Source: WTJY01 sp041568735 (GTDB lineage: Bacteria; Chloroflexota; Anaerolineae; Promineifilales; Promineifilaceae). Taken from it: a stretch of DNA of 9,163 nucleotides. Numbering within the stretch: position 1 is the first letter of the stretch; each line of letters opens with the position of its first letter. Below the pieces are notes generated by a model. It was given only the letters and a program-made list of their open reading frames with translations. It was not told the DNA's origin and ran no database searches. The stretch is taken from positions 1 to 9,163 of the forward strand of contig JBFFZG010000203.1 of the NCBI GenBank assembly GCA_041568735.1, in the 5' to 3' direction. This document shows positions 5,026-9,163 of the stretch, one piece after another. A program made the position numbers and the translations under genes.

Positions 5026-7437
5026 TCAGCCGGCGAAGGCGTGCGTCAAGACCTGTTCGATGCGGTCGACTTCGATGAAATTGAGGTCCTTGCGGAGATG
5101 TTCCGGAATCTGCAGGACGTCGTTTCGGTTTCGGGCCGGCAGGATAAAATCCTCGATGCCCAGGCGGCGGGCGGCCAGCGCTTTCTCCCGCACGCCTCCC
5201 ACCGGCAGGACACGGCCGCGCAGGGTGATTTCACCGGTCATTCCGATATCCCGGCGCAGCGGCCGGTCGGTGAAGGCGGAAATGATGGCGGCGGCGAGCG
5301 GAACACCGGCCGAAGGGCCATCCTTGGGCACCGCCCCTTCTGGAATGTGAATGTGGATGTCGGTTTTTTCAAAGCGGCCGGCCTCAATCCCCAGCCGGTC
5401 CGCCTGGCTGCGGGTATAGGTCAGCGCCGCCCGAGCGCTCTCTCGCATCACGTCGCCCAGCTGGCCGGTCAGGAGCAGATCCCCTTTTCCCGACATCAGG
5501 TTGACTTCGATATACATGATGTCGCCGCCATTGGCCGTCCAGGCCATCCCGTTGGCCACCCCGACCTCGTGTTCTTCCCGGAGCAGCCGCTCACCCATGG
5601 GAGGCGGCCCCAGGAGTGAGAGAACCTGCTCCGGCGAGATCCGCTTGGGGTAGCGCTGCTTTTCGGCGACCCGGCGGGCGATCTTGCGGCAAATATTGCC
5701 GACTTCCCGTTCGAGATTGCGCACCCCGGCCTCATAGGTGTACTGGCGGACGAGCGCTGAGAGTGCCTCCCCTTCAAACCGCAGACCGGCGCGGGTGAGG
5801 CCGTGATTTTCGAGCTGCCGGGGAATCAAAAAATTGCGGGCAATCTCGATTTTTTCCTCTTCGAGATAGCTGCGAAATTCGATGACTTCCATCCGGTCGC
5901 GCAGGGGAGGCGGAATCGGATCGAGCAGGTTGGCCGTCGTCAGAAACATGACCCGGGAAAGGTCAAAATCGAGGTCGAGATAGTGGTCGGAAAAGGCGTG
6001 ATTTTGCTCGGGATCGAGCACTTCGAGCAGGGCGGAAGAGGGATCGCCGCGAAAATCCTGCCCGAGTTTGTCGATTTCATCGAGCATAAAGAGCGGGTTG
6101 CGGGTGCCGGCCCGCCGCATCGCCTGGATAATGCGGCCGGGCAGCGCTCCGATATACGTGCGCCGGTGGCCGCGAATCTCCGCCTCATCCCGGACGCCGC
6201 CGAGGCTGATGCGGACAAACTCCCGGTTGAGGGCGCGGGCGATCGAGCGGCCGAGGGAGGTCTTGCCCGTGCCGGGCGGGCCGACAAAACAAAGGATCGG
6301 CGCCCGGACTTTTTCCGGGGCCAGCTGGCGCGCGGCGATATGCTCCAGAATGCGATCTTTGATGTTTTCCAGGCCGAAATGATCGGCCTCGAGGATTTCG
6401 GCCGCATGGCTGACATCCAGGGTTTCCTCGGATTCGTCCAACCACGGGAGATCGAGCACCCAATCGACGTAGGTCCGAATGATGCCCACTTCCGGGGCCA
6501 TCGGGGGCATCGATCCGAGGCGGGCCAGCTCTTTGTCGACCTTGGCCCGGACATCCTCCGGCAATCTCTTGTTCTTCAGATTTTTCCTGATCTCTTCAAT
6601 TTCCTGGGCGAAGACATCCATCTCGCCCAGCTCTCCCTGAATCGCTCGCATCTGTTCGCGGAGGAAATGCTCGCGCTGGGTTTTGTCGATCTCCTGCTGG
6701 ACGCGGGAATGGATCTGATCTTCGAGCTGCAGGACGTCGAGCTCCTTGGCCAGGATAACCGTCACCCGATTCAGGCGCAGGGTGGCGTCGATCGTCTCGA
6801 GGATGCTCTGGCGCAGGTCGACCGGCCCCTCCAGGGTGGAAGCGATGAAATCGGACAGCCAGCCCGGTTCGTCAATATTCAAGGCGAAGGCGTAGGCATC
6901 CTCCGGAATCTTCCGGCTGAGGGCGACGACCCGCTCGTAGATATCGATGGCCGTTCGCATCAGCGCCTCAGTTTCCTCGGTCCAGCCGTCCGGCTCATGG
7001 AGGATTCGCGCGCGCACGCGAATATACGGCTTCCACTGGACGTATTCGATGATTTCCACCCGCCGTCGCCCCTGGACGAGCACACTGTTTGACTGGTCGG
7101 GCATTTTCAGGAAGCGGTTAATCGATGTTTCTGTGCCAATGGTGTAGATATCGTTGGAAAGGGGGTCGGTGACGTCGGCATCCCGCTGGGTGGCGACCAC
7201 AAGCCGCTCACCGTTGGCCACGGCCGCCTGCACCGCGGCCAGCGACCGGTCGCGGCCAACGAACAGCGGCATGACCATCTGCGGAAAGAGCACCAGGTCC
7301 CGCAGGGGGACAAAGGGACATTCGATGATGCCGTCTTCCGGTTCGTAATCCAGATCGCTGAGAACCTGCTCCTCAAAATCGGTCAGGTCGTCAAAAAAAT
7401 TGGCGTACTGGAGAAAATCAATGGGCTCATCATTCAT
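5026..7437 (-). CDS. lon: ATP-dependent Lon protease (LonA)
   Basis: Lon is a cytoplasmic hexameric AAA+ serine protease that degrades misfolded and regulatory proteins. In this 803-residue form an acidic extension (1-36) precedes the LON substrate-binding domain (about 37-235, P-L-R-D-L-V-L-F-P and F-V-G-R-D-R). A helical region (240-320) is followed by the AAA+ module with Walker A GPPGTGKT (386-393) and Walker B F-M-L-D-E-I-D (450-456). The protease domain has catalytic S709 in P-K-D-G-P-S-A-G and K752 in G-G-V-R-E-K-A. All catalytic residues are intact. I chose the ATG at 7437, with GGAG 12 bases upstream. An in-frame GTG at 7455 would add six residues (M-E-Y-P-P-T), but it would consume that GGAG and has a weak site of its own. 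A promoter lies at 7502-7529, and the RNA methyltransferase gene follows 21 bases downstream. Confidence 0.96.
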   Translation of the reverse strand: MNDEPIDFLQYANFFDDLTDFEEQVLSDLDYEPEDGIIECPFVPLRDLVLFPQMVMPLFVGRDRSLAAVQAAVANGERLVVATQRDADVTDPLSNDIYTIGTETSINRFLKMPDQSNSVLVQGRRRVEIIEYVQWKPYIRVRARILHEPDGWTEETEALMRTAIDIYERVVALSRKIPEDAYAFALNIDEPGWLSDFIASTLEGPVDLRQSILETIDATLRLNRVTVILAKELDVLQLEDQIHSRVQQEIDKTQREHFLREQMRAIQGELGEMDVFAQEIEEIRKNLKNKRLPEDVRAKVDKELARLGSMPPMAPEVGIIRTYVDWVLDLPWLDESEETLDVSHAAEILEADHFGLENIKDRILEHIAARQLAPEKVRAPILCFVGPPGTGKTSLGRSIARALNREFVRISLGGVRDEAEIRGHRRTYIGALPGRIIQAMRRAGTRNPLFMLDEIDKLGQDFRGDPSSALLEVLDPEQNHAFSDHYLDLDFDLSRVMFLTTANLLDPIPPPLRDRMEVIEFRSYLEEEKIEIARNFLIPRQLENHGLTRAGLRFEGEALSALVRQYTYEAGVRNLEREVGNICRKIARRVAEKQRYPKRISPEQVLSLLGPPPMGERLLREEHEVGVANGMAWTANGGDIMYIEVNLMSGKGDLLLTGQLGDVMRESARAALTYTRSQADRLGIEAGRFEKTDIHIHIPEGAVPKDGPSAGVPLAAAIISAFTDRPLRRDIGMTGEITLRGRVLPVGGVREKALAARRLGIEDFILPARNRNDVLQIPEHLRKDLNFIEVDRIEQVLTHAFAG

Positions 7438-7501
7438 GGTCGGCGGGTACTCCACAAGTCTTCGCCGCCGGAATCGGCCGGCGATCGAACTGCCTGAGGG
7501 G

Positions 7502-7529
7502 ATTTTAAATCCTATGTTGAATTCGGCAA
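7502..7529 (-). promoter_or_regulatory. Promoter for lon, with a palindrome over the -10
   Basis: On the minus strand TTGCCG (-35, 7524-7529) and TAAAAT (-10, 7502-7507) are 16 bases apart. The start would be near 7495, about 57 bases before the lon ATG. The -10 is embedded in a 13-bp symmetric sequence (GGATTT, one base, AAATCC; 7500-7512), which could be an operator. I found no CIRCE- or HAIR-type heat-shock repeat here. Confidence 0.55.
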
Positions 7530-7660
7530 GCGGAAATGGCCGGATTTTTCAAACCAGCGGGATTTCCCGGGGCAAATCTTCCAAGAAGGGGCGCCTGGCC
7601 GGAGATCGAGCGACATTTTTGTTAAAATATTGAATAAAAGGGCCGGATTTCGTGGATTCC

Positions 7661-7685
7661 GGGTAATTATATTGTATGATTACCC
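7661..7685. promoter_or_regulatory. Inverted repeat overlapping a -10-like hexamer upstream of the SET cassette
   Basis: GGGTAAT (7661-7667) and ATTACCC (7679-7685) form a 7-bp inverted repeat around an 11-base AT-rich centre that is itself partly symmetric (ATA/TAT). A TATGAT hexamer (7675-7680) lies inside the right half, on the plus strand. The matching -35 (around 7652-7657) is poor, which would suit an activator-dependent or tightly repressed promoter. The AT-rich stretch 7615-7640 lies just upstream. This is the best candidate start for the transcript carrying the small ORF and the SET gene. Confidence 0.4.
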
Positions 7686-7686
7686 C

Positions 7687-7985
7687 GTCTGAAACTTGTC
7701 CTTTTACTCGGTAAAGGAGTTAGCCTGACGGCCAGATTCACCAGTCTGGGCATCAGGACGTTTGCTAAAGCGCAGGCAGAACCGATCAAAGGTTTTCCCT
7801 TTGGCACAATTGCCCTTTGCTGACCCTCGTTCATGAGCCCCCATCTCAGTTAAGTTTATTTCAGGCTGTCGCCAATTATTAACCGGGTTAACCGCGCTGC
7901 GCTACAGCAAGGTTGGTCAGGATCGATCTGCATGATCCCAGGATTTCGGGATATTCAGCGCGCAGATCCCTTGAAAGGAGATGTT
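7687..7985 (+). promoter_or_regulatory. Long, probably structured leader of the small ORF/SET cassette
   Basis: The roughly 550 bases between lon and the small ORF contain no conventional gene; the part from about 7687 would be the 5' leader. It can form several stem-loops in a row. These are 7700-7717 (CCTTTTAC/GTAAAGG, one bulge), 7724-7757 (CCTGA and CCAGA paired with TCTGG and TCAGG), 7787-7803 (CAAAGG/CCTTTG), 7803-7814 (GGCA/TGCC), and 7925-7968 (GATCTGC/GCAGATC enclosing ATCCC/GGGAT). The last ends six bases before the ribosome binding site. CAAAGG can also pair with a second CCTTTG at 7814-7819, so alternative folds are possible. It matches no riboswitch class that I recognise by eye. 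The structure is inference from pairing alone. Confidence 0.35.
7974..7980 (+). promoter_or_regulatory. Ribosome binding site of the 36-codon ORF
   Basis: AAAGGAG lies five bases before the ATG at 7986. It is among the best Shine-Dalgarno sequences in the window and is the main reason for believing that the small ORF is translated. The stem-loop at 7925-7968 ends just upstream, so folding could affect access to the site. Confidence 0.75.
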
Positions 7986-8096
7986 ATGAAGAACGCCATT
8001 CACTTTCCGGGTGCCGGCAGGCATGCCATCCTGGCCAGCGGTTTTGGCCTCCAAATCCAAAATATTTTCGATGTGGAGAGTTACGCAGATGAGTAG
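7986..8096 (+). CDS. Small ORF, 36 residues, translationally coupled to the SET gene
   Basis: ATG at 7986 to TAG at 8094-8096 encodes a peptide beginning M-K-N-A-I-H-F-P-G-A-G-R-H-A-I-L-A-S and ending F-D-V-E-S-Y-A-D-E. It has a mixed hydrophobic and Gly-rich middle, an acidic tail, no cysteine, and lysine only at position 2. The AAAGGAG site five bases upstream is excellent. The last codons overlap the SET gene by 8 bases (ATGAGTAG), and the SET gene's own GGAG lies inside this ORF, a classic coupling arrangement. I do not recognise the peptide. It may be a regulatory leader peptide, a small partner or substrate of the methyltransferase, or a conserved small protein. A frameshifted N-terminal part of the SET protein is also possible but less likely, because the SET domain is complete without it. 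Confidence 0.6.
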   Translation: MKNAIHFPGAGRHAILASGFGLQIQNIFDVESYADE

Positions 8097-8637
8097 CGGA
8101 ACCGGTCATTTTTTTTCCAACAAGCTGATTGCCCGAACCCATCCAGCCAAGGGTGGGTATGCCGTTTTTGCCTGTGAATTGATCCAGGAGGGGGAGCTGC
8201 TGGCGATGTGGGGCGGCGATATCGTCCCCTGGGAGGAGTTCCTCTTCAAGACCCCCGAGCAACAGATGCACAGCATCCAGGTCGAGGAAAATCTGTTCCA
8301 GGTCTCCTATCGCGAAGGAGAGAGCCCGGCCCCGGCCGATTATTTCAATCACAGCTGCGAACCGAATGCCGGCCTCTCCGGAGCGATCTCCCTGGTGGCC
8401 ATGCGGGATATCGAGCCCGGTGAAGAAGTGTGCTTTGATTATGCGATGAGCGACAGCACCGATTATGATGAATTTGAATGCGCCTGCGGATCGGCGAACT
8501 GCCGGGGCTGGATCCTCGGGTCGGATTGGCTGCGGCCGGAGCTTCAGGCCCGCTACGGCGAATTCTTTTCACCTTATCTCAAGCGGCGCATCAAGGCCCT
8601 GACCCTGCAGCCTTCCACCAACGGTTATTACCAGTAG
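8089..8637 (+). CDS. SET-domain protein-lysine N-methyltransferase
   Basis: The 182-residue protein is essentially one SET domain plus a post-SET zinc site and a short helical tail. K-G-G-Y-A-V-F-A (21-28) is the S-adenosylmethionine-binding start. Y-F-N-H-S-C-E-P-N (85-93) and G-E-E-V-C-F-D-Y (111-118) are the two catalytic signature motifs that form the SET pseudoknot, with Y118 as the usual catalytic tyrosine. C-A-C-G-S-A-N-C (131-138), together with C90, gives the post-SET zinc ligands. All key residues are intact, so activity on a lysine is likely; the target is unknown. I chose the ATG at 8089 because GGAG (8075-8078) is 10 bases upstream and the domain begins soon after. In-frame ATGs at 8011 and 8071 lack such a site. 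The start overlaps the preceding small ORF, and a terminator follows 42 bases after the stop. Confidence 0.9.
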   Translation: MSSGTGHFFSNKLIARTHPAKGGYAVFACELIQEGELLAMWGGDIVPWEEFLFKTPEQQMHSIQVEENLFQVSYREGESPAPADYFNHSCEPNAGLSGAISLVAMRDIEPGEEVCFDYAMSDSTDYDEFECACGSANCRGWILGSDWLRPELQARYGEFFSPYLKRRIKALTLQPSTNGYYQ

Positions 8638-8679
8638 ATCGGCGCAGCGGCCGTTCAAACTCCGGGCCAGCGCTTTTTG

Positions 8680-8721
8680 AGCCAACCGGCGAATTCGACT
8701 TCCGCCGGTTGGCTTTTTTTT
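8680..8721 (+). terminator. Strong rho-independent terminator after the SET gene
   Basis: A perfect 12-bp GC-rich stem (8680-8691 AGCCAACCGGCG with 8703-8714) encloses an 11-base loop and runs into eight T (8714-8721). It isolates the small ORF/SET unit from the malate dehydrogenase gene. Confidence 0.95.
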
Positions 8722-8736
8722 ACCTTCCACTGAGGG

Positions 8737-8764
8737 TTGCCAGTTTACGCCTTGTGGCGATAAT
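8737..8764 (+). promoter_or_regulatory. Sigma-70-type promoter for malate dehydrogenase
   Basis: TTGCCA (-35, 8737-8742) and GATAAT (-10, 8759-8764) each match consensus at five of six positions, with a 16-base spacer. Transcription would begin near 8771, inside the palindrome CCCCATGGGG (8767-8776), giving a leader of about 118 bases. It lies directly after the SET terminator. Confidence 0.75.
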
Positions 8765-8834
8765 TACCCCATGGGGAATTCACCTGCTGCGATTTCTCCA
8801 CAACCCAATTTATTAACAATACGGAACGCACTCG

Positions 8835-8855
8835 AAGACGGCCAGCGGCCGTCTT
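8835..8855 (+). repeat. Stem-loop in the mdh leader
   Basis: AAGACGGCC (8835-8843) pairs perfectly with GGCCGTCTT (8847-8855) around a three-base AGC loop. Few T follow, so a terminator is unlikely; the ribosome binding site lies 22 bases further on. It could be an mRNA-stabilising hairpin or an attenuator-like element. Confidence 0.55.
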
Positions 8856-8889
8856 TCCGGCTGTTTTCGTTTCCAACGGGAGAAAAATG

Positions 8890-9163
8890 ATGTCAAAAAC
8901 TGTGAAAGTGGCCGTCACCGGGGCGGCCGGACAAATTGGTTATTCGATTTTGCCGCGTCTCGCCAACGGCGAGGTATTTGGCGCTGATACAAAAATCGTC
9001 CTGCAGCTGCTCGATATTGAACCGGCCATGCCGGCCCTGGAAGGGGTGGTCATGGAGCTCGACGACTGCGCATTTCCGCTGCTGGAAAATATCGTCATGA
9101 CAACCGACCCCGAAACCGCCTTTGACGGCGTGAACTGGGCGCTTCTCATCGGCTCGATGTCCC
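8890..9163 (+). CDS. mdh: Malate dehydrogenase (NAD-dependent), N-terminal part
   Basis: Mdh interconverts malate and oxaloacetate in the TCA cycle. The frame is open to the window end, showing about 91 residues, roughly a quarter to a third of the protein. V-A-V-T-G-A-A-G-Q-I-G-Y (7-18) is the Rossmann G-x-x-G-x-x-G NAD-binding loop of the cytosolic-type Mdh group. L-L-D-I-E-P (42-47) carries the acidic residue (D44) that binds the NAD ribose and argues for NAD over NADP. E-G-V-V-M-E-L-D-D-C-A-F-P (53-65) is also typical. Of the two adjacent ATGs (8887 and 8890) I chose the second: GGGAG (8878-8882) is seven bases before it but only four before the first. It has its own promoter and is separated from the SET gene by a terminator. 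Confidence 0.92.
   Translation, partial: MSKTVKVAVTGAAGQIGYSILPRLANGEVFGADTKIVLQLLDIEPAMPALEGVVMELDDCAFPLLENIVMTTDPETAFDGVNWALLIGSMS

Noticed and set aside
4378..5619. Open frame (413 codons) on the plus strand opposite the RNA methyltransferase and the end of lon
   Set aside because: It covers two real genes on the other strand. Its composition is Arg/Gly/Gln-rich, as expected for a shadow frame in GC-rich DNA.
5803..7092. Long open frame (429 codons) on the plus strand opposite lon
   Set aside because: It is fully antisense to an unmistakable, intact lon gene. Its product looks like random GC-rich translation with no domain or ribosome binding site.
7438..7700. CIRCE or HAIR heat-shock operator upstream of lon
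   Set aside because: I looked for TTAGCACTC-N9-GAGTGCTAA and CTTGAGT-N7-ACTCAAG and found neither.
7870..7920. tRNA-like or small RNA gene around TTAACCGGGTTAA (7879-7891)
   Set aside because: No cloverleaf, T-loop or acceptor pairing could be built. The 13-bp symmetry alone is too short to support a gene.
7690..7985. Known riboswitch (SAM, TPP, cobalamin, c-di-GMP, glycine and others)
   Set aside because: None of the conserved core sequences that I know could be matched by eye. A covariance-model search would be needed to exclude distant variants.
8011..8088. Longer SET protein starting at ATG 8011 or 8071
   Set aside because: Neither start has a good ribosome binding site. The extra residues do not resemble a domain, and the region is read in another frame by the well-initiated small ORF.

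Overview
The window is GC-rich, densely coded bacterial chromosome. It holds eight protein genes that I can support (two cut by the window edges), one probable 36-residue small ORF, and several promoter, operator and terminator signals. I saw no rRNA, tRNA, CRISPR array, insertion sequence or phage gene. The style of Lon, GlgA, the YugP-like metallopeptidase and the NAD malate dehydrogenase fits a Chloroflexota (Anaerolineae-like) genome. That is inference from protein style; no marker gene is present to prove it.

Layout. Positions 1-53 (minus) carry the hydrophobic start of a membrane or exported protein. A minus-strand rho-independent terminator (80-111) separates it from a membrane-anchored zinc metallopeptidase (169-873, minus). 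Divergent from that lies a homocysteine S-methyltransferase, mmuM (1090-2049, plus), with a perfect 16-bp palindrome in the shared upstream region. mmuM runs convergently, 13 bases apart, into glycogen synthase glgA (2063-3496, minus). The glgA leader contains a perfect 30-bp palindrome just downstream of a good promoter. Next on the minus strand come an unrecognised 93-residue protein (3740-4021) with a near-consensus promoter of its own, a SpoU/TrmH-family RNA 2'-O-methyltransferase (4204-5004) and the ATP-dependent protease lon (5026-7437). lon and the methyltransferase look like one transcription unit.

Divergent from lon is the most unusual part. About 550 bases without a conventional gene contain promoter-like palindromes and several stem-loops. 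They lead into a 36-codon ORF with a very good ribosome binding site (7986-8096), which overlaps by 8 bases the start of a SET-domain lysine methyltransferase gene (8089-8637). A strong terminator (8680-8721) ends this unit. A clear promoter (8737-8764) then drives malate dehydrogenase (8890 to the window end).

Most of the genes are housekeeping and look independently controlled: proteolysis and membrane quality control (Lon, the zinc peptidase), methionine methyl-group metabolism (MmuM), glycogen storage (GlgA), RNA modification (TrmH family) and the TCA cycle (Mdh). The small ORF plus SET methyltransferase cassette with its long leader is the best candidate for something undescribed.
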